DNA of 64,000 nt. It comes from Bin5 sp965116395. Lineage in GTDB: Bacteria; Chloroflexota; Anaerolineae; Caldilineales; Caldilineaceae. Shown here in pieces: positions 17,252-25,554 of the stretch; position 1 is the stretch's first letter; each line of letters starts with the position of its first letter. The stretch is taken from contig OZ220684.1 of the NCBI GenBank assembly GCA_965116395.1, forward strand, positions 5,146,001 to 5,210,000, read 5' to 3'. Below the pieces are notes generated by a model. It worked only from the letters and a program-made list of their open reading frames with translations, had not been told where the DNA came from and ran no database searches. The position numbers and the translations under genes were made by a program.

Positions 17252-18652
17252 CTATGCTCGCTGCGTGCGACTCTGCGAATTTTCCATGGTTTGGGGCAGA
17301 TTCGCCTCAGCGCCAGGCGGCAAGGCGACGCTCACCTGGGATATCGCGTAACCGCTAACTTTTTCGACGCGGAAATCATGGTCTTGCAGCCGAACAATCT
17401 GGCCCTGTTCGGGAATGGCGCCAAGCTCGGCAAGTATGGCGCCGCCAAGCGTATCAACATCTTCATAATCGAGCGGAGAACCCAGAATGGCGGACAGCTC
17501 TTCCAGTTCCACATCGCCTGCAAGAGTAAGACGACCGTCATTCCCCAACGCTACCTCGTGGCTGTCGGCATCAAATTCGTCAGCAATGTCCCCGAAAATC
17601 TCCTCGATCAGGTCTTCGAATGTCACTATACCGGCAGTGCCGCCGTATTCGTCGATGACAACGGCCAGATGGAAGTGTTCGCTCTGAAGCCGGCGGAACA
17701 CCATTTCGACCGATGCGGACTCCGGCACGTAGGGAGGAACACGCATAACATCGCGGACTCCCTTGTCCTCTCTACATATGTCTTGTTCGCCGCCTGTTGC
17801 CGTTGGGCCAGGGTCGATAGTAAGGCACAGCAGATCTTTTAGGTGGACAACACCGATGATGTTGTCGACAGTGTCGTCATAAAGGGGCAGCCGGGAGTGG
17901 CTCGATTCGGCGAGCAGGCCTAGCAGGTCGGCCACTGGCATGTCCACAGGTGCGGCAAGCAGCTGCGTGCGGGGAACGATCAGGTGGCGCAACGAACGCT
18001 GGCGCAGCTGCAAAATGTTCTCCAAGAGCTCGGTTTCGCCCTCTTTGAGCACGCCTCCCGCTCCGCTCTCCTGCACCATCATCAGGATCTCTTCAGGGGC
18101 GTGGATGTGGAGACCCTCAGATACTGCTCGCAGTCCAATCAGGCGCAGAACGAGACGGCCGCTGCCGTTGAAGAACCAGATGAGCGGCTTGAGCAGGACC
18201 ATGGCCCAACTCACCGGCGAAACGAGCAGAAGGGCGGTGGGCTCTGGAAATTGAATGCCGACGGTCTTGGGGGCCAGTTCACTCAATGCAACCTGGATTA
18301 CGGTAAGGACGACGAGTACGCCGGTAGCTGCGATCGAAACAGCGGCGGCCTGGGCGACAAGGCCGGAATCGCTTAACAGTGGCACCACCATAGGCGTAAT
18401 GACTGCCTTACCGTAGTAGCCTAGTATCAGACTGGAAAGGGTGATTCCCAGCTGGCAGGCGGCGATATAGTTGTCCAGTTGGTCAGGGCTTTCCAGGACG
18501 GGCAGGAGCAACTGCGCCGGGCGGCTGCCGGCCGCGGCCTCCTGGGCGACGCGCGCGCGTCGGGCGCCGACCGTTCCGATCTCGGCAGCGACGAAGAGGC
18601 CGTTCAGCGTGATAAGTAGAATTACTGTAAAGATTACGAGGACTACTACCAT
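17252..18652 (-). CDS. CNNM/CorC-type transport or hemolysin-like protein, copy 2
   Basis: 466 residues with the same plan as its neighbour: DUF21 membrane domain with the FTVILLITLNGLFVAAEIGT start, a CBS pair (from LIVPRTQLLAAPVDMPV and VRDVMRVPPYVPESASVEM) and a CorC_HlyC domain (LTLAGDVELEELSAILG onward). The conserved DEYGGTAGIVTFEDLIEEIFG motif between CBS 2 and the C-terminal domain matches copy 1 almost exactly, while the membrane domains differ strongly. This suggests an old duplication with separate specificities. It is the first gene of the minus-strand run. A candidate promoter lies about 110 bp upstream. Confidence 0.92.
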   Translation of the reverse strand: MVVVLVIFTVILLITLNGLFVAAEIGTVGARRARVAQEAAAGSRPAQLLLPVLESPDQLDNYIAACQLGITLSSLILGYYGKAVITPMVVPLLSDSGLVAQAAAVSIAATGVLVVLTVIQVALSELAPKTVGIQFPEPTALLLVSPVSWAMVLLKPLIWFFNGSGRLVLRLIGLRAVSEGLHIHAPEEILMMVQESGAGGVLKEGETELLENILQLRQRSLRHLIVPRTQLLAAPVDMPVADLLGLLAESSHSRLPLYDDTVDNIIGVVHLKDLLCLTIDPGPTATGGEQDICREDKGVRDVMRVPPYVPESASVEMVFRRLQSEHFHLAVVIDEYGGTAGIVTFEDLIEEIFGDIADEFDADSHEVALGNDGRLTLAGDVELEELSAILGSPLDYEDVDTLGGAILAELGAIPEQGQIVRLQDHDFRVEKVSGYAISQVSVALPPGAEANLPQTMENSQSRTQRA

Positions 18653-18761
18653 TGTGTCAGCAACTTAATGCCTGTCTTCTGACCCTTTCTTTGCGTTGCA
18701 GATGAAGTGACCTTATGAATTACAGATGAAACAAGCCCGGGCATGGCGCGAATGGGATGAA

Positions 18762-18790
18762 GGAATAATGTGTTTCATGCTTTGCGTCAA
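18762..18790 (-). promoter_or_regulatory. candidate promoter for the CNNM/CorC pair
   Basis: The minus strand shows TTGACG (18790-18785), a 17-base spacer and TATTCC (18767-18762). The -35 box is strong and the -10 box is weak. It is well placed for the gene starting at 18652. Confidence 0.4.
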
Positions 18791-18926
18791 AGTTGTTGTG
18801 ATGACTTAGTAGTTCCCGGGCCGGTTTGGTTCTGTCTTTACGGGTGAAGTATCATTGGCAGGTCACTGATGGTCCACCTTACTGCCAATGGGGCAGAATT
18901 GCGCGTTCGCGAACAACGCACTTTTG

Positions 18927-18940
18927 GACGGTGAACCGTC
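18927..18940. promoter_or_regulatory. perfect palindrome upstream of the UbiA gene, possible operator
   Basis: GACGGT-GA-ACCGTC is a perfect 6-bp inverted repeat 30 bp before the UbiA start codon. A TTCGCGAA palindrome lies 12 bp further upstream. Such short symmetric sites near a start can be repressor operators or mRNA hairpins. No regulator gene adjoins it, so the role is open. Confidence 0.3.
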
Positions 18941-18970
18941 AAACCGACACTGTTATCGGAGTTACTACTG

Positions 18971-19927
18971 ATGGACCGTGCCTCAGAGCAAACGCCTTCC
19001 TATACGGAAGGACAACCCGGTCTGGCCGGAGAATCGACGCTGACCTTGGGCCGGCGCCTGGTTTATCTTTTGCGCACCATGCGTCCTAAACAGTGGACCA
19101 AGAACGGCTTCGTTCTGGTTGGGCTGATATTCGATGGCAAGCTGTTGGACCTTCCCCTGGCCCTGACGGCCTTGGCGACTCTTCTCTGCTTCTGCGTTGT
19201 TTCCAGCAGCGTATACATCCTGAACGACCTGATCGATATCGAGAGGGATCGCGGTCATCCCCGCAAACGCTTGCGGCCCCTGGCGAGCGGTCTGCTCGAC
19301 CCTGTCTTTGCCAAGGCCGCTATGGTATTTCTCGGCGCGGTAGGTATTATCGGCGCCGGACTCATTGACGTCTATGTCGGTCTGACGCTGGCGGCCTACC
19401 TGATCTTGAATGTGGGCTATTGTGTCTACCTCAAGAATATGGTGATCATCGATGTAATGATGATTGCCGTGTTCTTCGTCCTCCGAGTCGTTGCCGGCGC
19501 GGTGGCAGTGGAAGTCAGCGCCTTCAGCCCCTGGCTATACATCTGCGTTAGCTTGCTGGCCCTCTTCATTGGGTTCGGCAAACGCCGGCACGAGATAATT
19601 CTGTTAAAGGATGCTGCATCCGACCATCGCACAAGTTTGAAACAGTATAACCAACCATATCTGGATCAGATCATTGGTGTCGTTACGACAAGCGGCCTTA
19701 TCAGTTACACTTTCTACAGTTTTGAAGCCGAGACTGCTCTGGCGGCCCCTTCACAGATGATGATCACTGTCCCGCTCATCGTCTTCGTTGTCTTCCGCTA
19801 TCTCTACCTGATTCACGTTGAAGAGCGTGGGGGCGCGCCGGATGACCTGCTGTTCGCAGATCGTCCTCTGCTGGTAGCTGTGATCCTGTGGGTTCTCTCA
19901 GTAGTGGCGGTCATCTATGTCGGTTAG
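18971..19927 (+). CDS. UbiA-family prenyltransferase, decaprenyl-phosphate phosphoribosyltransferase-like
   Basis: 318 residues, about eight to nine membrane helices. The start of the domain, MRPKQWTKNGFVLVGLIFDGK, and the first Asp-rich motif NDLIDIERDRGHPRK (two Asp pairs binding Mg-prenyl phosphate) match the DPPR-synthase branch of UbiA (mycobacterial Rv3806c type) rather than quinone or heme O enzymes. That branch transfers 5-phosphoribose to a polyprenyl phosphate as the first step to polyprenyl-P-arabinose or -ribose. No epimerase (DprE) or arabinosyltransferase is nearby, so the final sugar and polymer are unknown. It is transcribed alone from a divergent region. Confidence 0.85.
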   Translation: MDRASEQTPSYTEGQPGLAGESTLTLGRRLVYLLRTMRPKQWTKNGFVLVGLIFDGKLLDLPLALTALATLLCFCVVSSSVYILNDLIDIERDRGHPRKRLRPLASGLLDPVFAKAAMVFLGAVGIIGAGLIDVYVGLTLAAYLILNVGYCVYLKNMVIIDVMMIAVFFVLRVVAGAVAVEVSAFSPWLYICVSLLALFIGFGKRRHEIILLKDAASDHRTSLKQYNQPYLDQIIGVVTTSGLISYTFYSFEAETALAAPSQMMITVPLIVFVVFRYLYLIHVEERGGAPDDLLFADRPLLVAVILWVLSVVAVIYVG

Positions 19928-19970
19928 GAACGCGCGGCCGCAGAGTCATTGCCGTCTGTCGAGGCAAGTG

Positions 19971-21875
19971 CTAGCCTCCTTCTTCGACAAACTGGGCCCA
20001 GGCGCCCTCCATTCCATCACTTGTTACGCCATAGAAGACGCGGAGTGACGAGCCTTCCTTAAGGGCAAGATCGAAGCGCTCCTTGCCCGCCCTCTTGTCG
20101 GAACGGATGAAGCCGACATCTTCCTTCCAGCGAATCTGGTCGCGCTTGACCGGGCTGTCTTCGAATTGGGAGATGGCGTAGTTCCAGAGCTTGCGTGCTC
20201 CTTTCCGGGTCACATTGCTGACGCTGTGGTGATTCCGCAAGTTCCGTACAACGTAGTAGGTTGTGCCTCCCCGGTTTTCGCTATCCACAATTTCGACACC
20301 GTCCTGGGGCAGATAAAAGGGGTCATCTGTTCCAGTGGATGCCGGGCCGGTGCGGCCCCCCGATTTTTTGGCGCCTGATCCCTGGTTGGCTCGAGCCTTG
20401 GGCGCTCCTCCACGTTTTTCTGTCACCGGAACGTCGTCTGAATCGCCGCTGTCGACAAGATCGGCGTTGAGACCGACGCTCTCCAAGACCAACGCCACAA
20501 TCTCATCGCGCATAGCCAAACTGGTCTCGGCGTCATTGCGCACATAGAATTTTGAGCCGTCGAGGCAGTAGGGTTTGGCATCGCCTGCGTCCACCCCAAT
20601 ACGGAGTACATCAACGCCATCATTGGCCAGGACTTCGAACCGGGCTTCCAGAGGCGGCGTGAGCCTTTCGGCAACGGCCTGCTGAAGCTCTTTCTGGACC
20701 TGTTTTGCCGCCGCGAGACCTTTCACTCGGCCCTTGCGTGCATTGGCCCCCACAAAAGTCGTGCCGCCGTCGGTGTTGGCAAATGCGCACAGATCAGCGA
20801 GTACAACGGTTTGTCGCCCGCCCTTCAAATTGGCAGACTCATGGAAGCTCTGGGTCTGGTTGGGACCTTCGGTTCGGGCAGCCGCCAAATGATCGACCAC
20901 TTTTTCAGGTGCACGAAAGGGACGCGTGCGGTCGAAGGAGCGGCTGGCGAAGAGTTCCCTGATGGCATCGAAAGAAGGCTCTGGCAAGAGCAGTTCGGTG
21001 GCGCGTTCACCCAGGCCAAGGCGCCTGCTGTTGCGTGGATCGGTGTCCAGGCGGTGGGCGTCGCTTCCCTGGATGCAGTGCATTTTGCGGGGGTATTCGG
21101 TCTTCGAGCCATTGAAGAAGCGCGACGTTGCCTTGCGGCTGCGGCTCTCCAGATCGGTCACTTCGAGTGCGCTGAGGTTTGCATCCTGGGTATAGGCGAT
21201 TTTTGTCTGGCCGCCAAAGGGAAAGTTGCGCATCGCCACGCCGTTTGTGCTATTGGCGTGTGCTGCGATGGCGATGCCGCCTGAATCGACAATCGTCTCG
21301 TAGGCGGTAATTACGTCAGTGCTGGCGCCGGTCTCGGTTGAGCCGACGGTCAGTCGGTCTTCAGGCACATTCAGTCGAAGCAGTGTGTGTTCCAAGGCGC
21401 GGATTGAGGTGTCCGGAGGGTAGATGGCGAGGATGTGAAATCCGAAAGTGGCGGTAAACTCGAATCCGGGCAAAATGATTATTTCGTTGGCGAGTTTGTG
21501 CCACTGCTCCAGATGACTGCGCTCTTCCGATGTGAGCCGGTTTTCCTCCTGAAGGCGGGTTAGCCACTCTATTTCGCGGCGAATTGCAGCAACACCGGCA
21601 ACCGTATTGTGATCGGTGATTGCGACGACATCCAGCCCGCGCTTTCGTGCGGTTGAAAGCCAATCCAAATAGCGGATACCTGGATCTTCATAGTCGTTTG
21701 ATGCCGGTGTGTGCGTGTGGAGGTCAACCTTGTACCAACGCAATCTGCCGGCGCCCTGCCTTGAATTTGCTTGCCCTGATGGGCCCTTCCTAGACCCATT
21801 CGGGCCCCCAGCTTCGTTTGATCTTGGTTGTCGGGCAGGCTGTCCTCCGCCTTTTGCCCTTCGTCTTCTGCTCAT
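19971..21875 (-). CDS. PHP-domain phosphoesterase fused to a Schlafen-type AlbA_2 domain
   Basis: 634 residues. A basic, disordered N-terminus of about 45 residues precedes a PHP domain with its metal ligands: DLHTHT, AITDHN, LPGFEF, AAHAN and GSDAH (about residues 50-290). From about 345 there is an AlbA_2 (divergent AAA_4/Schlafen) segment, FHESANLKGGRQTVVLADLCAFANTDGG read in two parts, ending YVRNDAETSLAMRDEI. A Gly/Lys/Ser-rich linker follows, then a C-terminal domain of about 110 residues with VTRKGARKLWNYAISQ, possibly nucleic-acid binding. PHP domains hydrolyse phosphoesters, and AlbA-like domains often bind RNA or DNA. The ATG overlaps the lon stop (ATGA), so it is translationally coupled to Lon. 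The cellular role is unknown. Confidence 0.85.
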   Translation of the reverse strand: MSRRRRAKGGGQPARQPRSNEAGGPNGSRKGPSGQANSRQGAGRLRWYKVDLHTHTPASNDYEDPGIRYLDWLSTARKRGLDVVAITDHNTVAGVAAIRREIEWLTRLQEENRLTSEERSHLEQWHKLANEIIILPGFEFTATFGFHILAIYPPDTSIRALEHTLLRLNVPEDRLTVGSTETGASTDVITAYETIVDSGGIAIAAHANSTNGVAMRNFPFGGQTKIAYTQDANLSALEVTDLESRSRKATSRFFNGSKTEYPRKMHCIQGSDAHRLDTDPRNSRRLGLGERATELLLPEPSFDAIRELFASRSFDRTRPFRAPEKVVDHLAAARTEGPNQTQSFHESANLKGGRQTVVLADLCAFANTDGGTTFVGANARKGRVKGLAAAKQVQKELQQAVAERLTPPLEARFEVLANDGVDVLRIGVDAGDAKPYCLDGSKFYVRNDAETSLAMRDEIVALVLESVGLNADLVDSGDSDDVPVTEKRGGAPKARANQGSGAKKSGGRTGPASTGTDDPFYLPQDGVEIVDSENRGGTTYYVVRNLRNHHSVSNVTRKGARKLWNYAISQFEDSPVKRDQIRWKEDVGFIRSDKRAGKERFDLALKEGSSLRVFYGVTSDGMEGAWAQFVEEGG

Positions 21876-24784
21876 TGGCTACTCTCTATGTCGTGTACTG
21901 CCGTTCCAAATGACGAATTAGCTGGTAGGGAAGCATACTCGATCTTTTCCAAGGAATCTTTCTGTTCCCCTGCAGCGGCCTGTTCGTCGTGTTTATCCGG
22001 CATTTCAGTGGATTCGGGAGGATTTGCCAAGAACGACTCTTTCTGGAGAGCTGTTTTCAGTACCTCGTCAACCGTTTCCACCGGGATGAATTTCATTGAT
22101 TCGCGGACGTTTTCGGGCAGATCTTCCAAGTCGGCCTCGTTCGCGGCCGGCATGATGATCGTGCCCAGCCCCGCTCTGGCGGCGGCCAAAACTTTTTCTT
22201 TTAAGCCGCCGATGCGAAGTACCTTGCCGCGTAGAGTCACTTCGCCGGTCATACCTATGTCAGGGTGGACAGACCGCCCAGTCAACAAGCTGGCAATCGC
22301 CGTCACCATGGTCACTCCGGCGCTAGGTCCGTCTTTGGGCAGCGCGCCTTCCGGAATGTGCAAATGGAGGTCTACATCTTCAAAGAAGTCGGAGGCGATG
22401 CCAAGCTCGCTTGCGCGGCTGCGCACATAACTGAGCGCGGCTTGCGCGCTTTCTTTCATAACCTCGCCCAACTGTCCGGTGAGCACGAAACCCTTTTTGC
22501 CTGGCATTTTGGTTGCTTCGAAGAAGAGGATTTCGCCGCCTGTCATTGTCCAAGACAAGCCCACCGCCACGCCAGGAATGCTGGTGCGGTCGGCGATTTC
22601 TTCACGCTGAAAGCGACGTTTGCCCAGATATTCGACCAGCGTGTCGGGCGTGATATGAACGGGCGAAAAGGGGGCCTCGGCTACGGCGCTTAGCTGCGGA
22701 AGCGGAACGTCCGAATTCTCCCCGCTTTCGGCCTGGCCATTGGAGGCAAGGCCATCGCCGTTGACCTTGGGGTCCTCTACATAGCCTTGTTGGGAGTCAG
22801 AGTCATCCAATCCCAGGGGGAGAGGCGCCTGGATCCAGTACGGTTGCATGGCAGCGATCGTCGCGGCTACTTTGCGGCAGATCTTGCCAATCTCACGTTC
22901 CAGGTTGCGGACGCCTGCTTCACGCGTATAGTCGTGTACGATCTTGTGCAGCGCGGCGTCGTCAAAGACTATTTCACCTTCGCGGAGTCCGTTTTCCTTG
23001 ATTTGGCGGGCGACGAGATACTGCTGAGCAATCTTGACCTTTTCGTTCTCGGTGTAACTGCTGAGCTGGATCACTTCCATGCGGTCACGCAGCGGCCCGG
23101 GGATGGTATCGAGCACGTTGGCTGTGGTGATGAACATGACCTCGCTCAAGTCAAAAGGAACGTCGAGGTAGTGGTCGCGAAACTCCCTATTCTGTTCGGG
23201 ATCCAAGACTTCGAGCAGCGCGCTGGTAGGGTCGCCGCGGAAATCGCGCCCTAATTTGTCCACCTCATCGAGCATAAAGACAGGATTCTTGGTCTCAACG
23301 CGGCGCAAGCTCTGGATGATACGGCCCGGCATCGACCCAATGTAGGTGCGGCGAAAACCCCTGATTTCGGCTTCGTCGCGCACGCCTCCCAGAGCCAGGC
23401 GAATAAATTTGCGGTCCATAGCACGGGCAATACTGATGCCAAGGCTCGTCTTGCCTACACCCGGCGGCCCGACAAAGCAGAGCAGTACACCTTCGCGCTC
23501 ACGGCGAATCTTGTCGTGCGTATCCTCCTCCTCTTCGTCTTCGCGCTGCGCCTTGCGGACTGAACGGAGCTTACGTACCGCCAGGTACTCAACTATGCGG
23601 TCTTTGATCTCATCCAGGCCGTAATGGTCCTCTTCGAGGACGTCACGGGCGTGTGTGATGTCCAGATTGTCCTCGGTGGTTTGCTGCCAAGGCAATGAGA
23701 CCATCAGATCGAGATAGGTCTTGATGACGCTGTACTCGGCCGCCTGAATCGGCATTCGGCGCATCCGGTTCAGTTCGCGCAGCGCCTCCTTGTGCGCTTC
23801 GTCGGGCATGCCGGCGGCTGCGATGCGCTCCTCCAACTCGCGGATATCGGCTTCCTGCTCGTCCTCTTCGCCCAGCTCTTTCTGGATCGCCTTGATTTGT
23901 TCGCGCAGAAAGAAGTCTTTTTGCAGCTTTTCCATCTCGCCCTGGGCCTGGGACTGTATCTTGTTTCCCAATTCCATCACGTCGACTTCCTTGTGCAACA
24001 GCTGCGTCAGGCGCAGTAGCTTTTCCTGCACGCTGTTAATCTCGATGAGCTGCTGGGCGTCGTCCATCTCGAGCCGCATACTACTGGCGACCAGGTAGGC
24101 AAGTTGGCGGGCGTTCTCGACGTTGGCCGCCATTACGGCCAATTCGTCTGGCATCTGCCCGTCCAATTCGACGAGGCGGCGGAACAGATCCTGTACGGCG
24201 CGGGCCGACCCGTCCAACTCCAAACCCTCTTCCAGGGTTTCGGGCAACACTTCAACGCGGGCCCGCAAATAGGGTTTTTCCTGGATGTACTCTTTGAGGC
24301 GGATGCGCTCCAGGCCCTGAACGGCCAATCGAATCGTGCCGTCGGGGGCCTTCAATACCCGGTGAACCTGCGCGGCCGTGCCGATTTCGTAAATCTGCTC
24401 GGGCGACGGCTCTTCGACAGACTCATCCCGGCTTGATACCAGTGCGATGATGCGGCTCTGAGGCAGAGACTCTTCGACCAGTTGAATGCTGCGTTCCTGG
24501 CCAATGGTCAAGGGAAGCCACATCATGGGATAAACGACAAGGCCCCGGAGCGGCAACACTGGCAGATCATCAGCCACGTCGTCCAACTTGGAATTTGGGG
24601 AGCCTTCGTCCTTCAGCTCAATTTCTGAGGATTCTTCTCCTTCCGATTGATTTGGATCAATGTCAGCTTCGGCGGCGGCCGGTGTTTCGGGGCTCTTCAC
24701 ACTTGCGTCCTGCTCTTCCGGCGCAGTCTCTTGCTCGTTCTCGATTTCGTCCTGCTCGTCCTTCTCTTCCTGTTCCAAACTCAT
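21872..24784 (-). CDS. lon: ATP-dependent Lon protease
   Basis: 970 residues from ATG 24784 (a GTG at 24865 would add 27 residues unlike Lon). A very acidic, Glu/Asp-rich N-terminus of about 75 residues precedes the LAN domain (LPVLPLRGLVVYPMMWLPL), a coiled-coil stretch, and AAA+ with Walker A GPPGVGKTS and Walker B VFMLDEVDKL. The protease domain has the catalytic Ser in PKDGPSAGVTMV and the Lys in the GKVLRIGGLKEKVLAA region. Between the AAA+ lid and the protease domain lies an insertion of about 55 residues, rich in Ser, Asp and Gly, absent from typical Lon. The C-terminus extends about 50 residues past the protease core. Lon degrades damaged and regulatory proteins. Confidence 0.97.
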   Translation of the reverse strand: MSLEQEEKDEQDEIENEQETAPEEQDASVKSPETPAAAEADIDPNQSEGEESSEIELKDEGSPNSKLDDVADDLPVLPLRGLVVYPMMWLPLTIGQERSIQLVEESLPQSRIIALVSSRDESVEEPSPEQIYEIGTAAQVHRVLKAPDGTIRLAVQGLERIRLKEYIQEKPYLRARVEVLPETLEEGLELDGSARAVQDLFRRLVELDGQMPDELAVMAANVENARQLAYLVASSMRLEMDDAQQLIEINSVQEKLLRLTQLLHKEVDVMELGNKIQSQAQGEMEKLQKDFFLREQIKAIQKELGEEDEQEADIRELEERIAAAGMPDEAHKEALRELNRMRRMPIQAAEYSVIKTYLDLMVSLPWQQTTEDNLDITHARDVLEEDHYGLDEIKDRIVEYLAVRKLRSVRKAQREDEEEEDTHDKIRREREGVLLCFVGPPGVGKTSLGISIARAMDRKFIRLALGGVRDEAEIRGFRRTYIGSMPGRIIQSLRRVETKNPVFMLDEVDKLGRDFRGDPTSALLEVLDPEQNREFRDHYLDVPFDLSEVMFITTANVLDTIPGPLRDRMEVIQLSSYTENEKVKIAQQYLVARQIKENGLREGEIVFDDAALHKIVHDYTREAGVRNLEREIGKICRKVAATIAAMQPYWIQAPLPLGLDDSDSQQGYVEDPKVNGDGLASNGQAESGENSDVPLPQLSAVAEAPFSPVHITPDTLVEYLGKRRFQREEIADRTSIPGVAVGLSWTMTGGEILFFEATKMPGKKGFVLTGQLGEVMKESAQAALSYVRSRASELGIASDFFEDVDLHLHIPEGALPKDGPSAGVTMVTAIASLLTGRSVHPDIGMTGEVTLRGKVLRIGGLKEKVLAAARAGLGTIIMPAANEADLEDLPENVRESMKFIPVETVDEVLKTALQKESFLANPPESTEMPDKHDEQAAAGEQKDSLEKIEYASLPANSSFGTAVHDIESSQ

Positions 24785-25070
24785 GGTTTTCTCGACGCGT
24801 CTGAAAGGATTTCCGGTTGACAGGCAAGGCGCGCGCTTTGGAACAGCTGCCTGCCATCCTGTCACTCCACCGGTTTTTCGCCCAAGCGATGTTGCGTTCG
24901 ACTCCTTCTGACTCCGAATGAATCCGAGTTAGAGTTGCGGTACAGTTGACCAACTCCCCCAAAAATCTGTCTCCGACGCTCCTGCTTTAGGCAGCAGAAA
25001 TCGGGCAGAAAGCGTAGAATGATTGTACCACAGAATGCTGTATGTAAAAGTGTGGGGGCTACCTTTTCTC

Positions 25071-25283
25071 GTAACTACTAAGCCATGTACAGTGTCTGTC
25101 TTGACCAACCCTTTATCGCCGCCGCCATTCAGGCTATCTGATTGCGTATTCGGTTGGCGGCAGCCACGTTGCTGGAGCCGCACGGCTGGAATGCGCACAC
25201 AAGGTCGGTGAGGGATGGTTTTGGAGGGGGGCGTTGCGGGGGCGCAGCCCCTGCACAAGGGAGGGCCGAAGGCCCGACCGCCC
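25071..25283 (+). repeat. dispersed hairpin element, full copy C (subfamily 1, 213 bp)
   Basis: Begins GTAACTACTAAGCC and ends GACCGCCC. It shares the internal block ATTGCGTATTCGG and downstream AATGCGC-GGTCG with copy E at 36322, and has exactly the same length. The 3' module has GGGGC-GCA-GCCCC (25239-25251) and GGGCC-GAA-GGCCC (25263-25275). The second stem differs from copies A, B and D by paired changes that keep it perfect. It lacks terminal inverted repeats and no target-site duplication was seen. Confidence 0.88.
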
Positions 25284-25455
25284 ATATAATAATGGCAAGG
25301 GCGAGTGGCACCGTCGCTTGTCACAGGCAGGGTCGCATTTTAGATAGGACCGAGAGTTTGGGGATGTGGGGACGGCATAGGAAAGGGGATTTAGACGACT
25401 ATTAAATTGGGGACACAGAGGACGCAACCTGTCACTTTTCCCCTTTCACGGCCTA

Positions 25456-25464
25456 TGCTACACT
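25456..25464 (+). promoter_or_regulatory. candidate extended -10 promoter element
   Basis: TGC-TACACT fits an extended -10 (TGn followed by a -10 with one to two mismatches) 91 bp before the gene at 25555. No convincing -35 box is present at 17 bp. Weak evidence. Confidence 0.3.
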
Positions 25465-25554
25465 GCAAAGATGGGCGAACGCGGCCGGTCCATCGGCACG
25501 GTTTCGTCCGGCAGGTCAGCCCCCAGTCATTAGTCTCTCAGGCAGGAGAACGCC

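Larger units (their letters stand above)
18653..18970. other. 318-bp divergent promoter region between the CNNM/CorC pair and the UbiA gene
   Basis: The stretch lies between two divergently read genes and holds no gene. It contains a candidate minus-strand promoter (18762-18790), the palindrome TTCGCGAA at 18907-18914, and a perfect inverted repeat at 18927-18940. The last two are on the UbiA side. Confidence 0.55.
24785..25554. other. 770-bp divergent intergenic region between lon and the enolase-superfamily gene
   Basis: It contains no credible gene. It holds the lon leader, one full copy of the dispersed hairpin element (25071-25283), and a weak candidate promoter before the gene at 25555. 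The open GTG-started frame joined to lon (24785-24865) is probably leader sequence. No CIRCE-type heat-shock repeat was seen upstream of lon. Confidence 0.6.

Noticed and set aside
24785..24865. GTG start extending lon by 27 residues
   Set aside because: The extra residues are unlike Lon and the ATG at 24784 begins the acidic segment cleanly, although the GTG has a GGAG-like site and cannot be fully excluded.
25134..25427. Minus-strand open frames across the dispersed elements giving similar peptides (also at 28535, 36252 and 53108)
   Set aside because: The peptide similarity (GLRPRNAPLQNHPS-like) follows from nucleotide similarity of the element. Frames shift between copies and there are no start signals.
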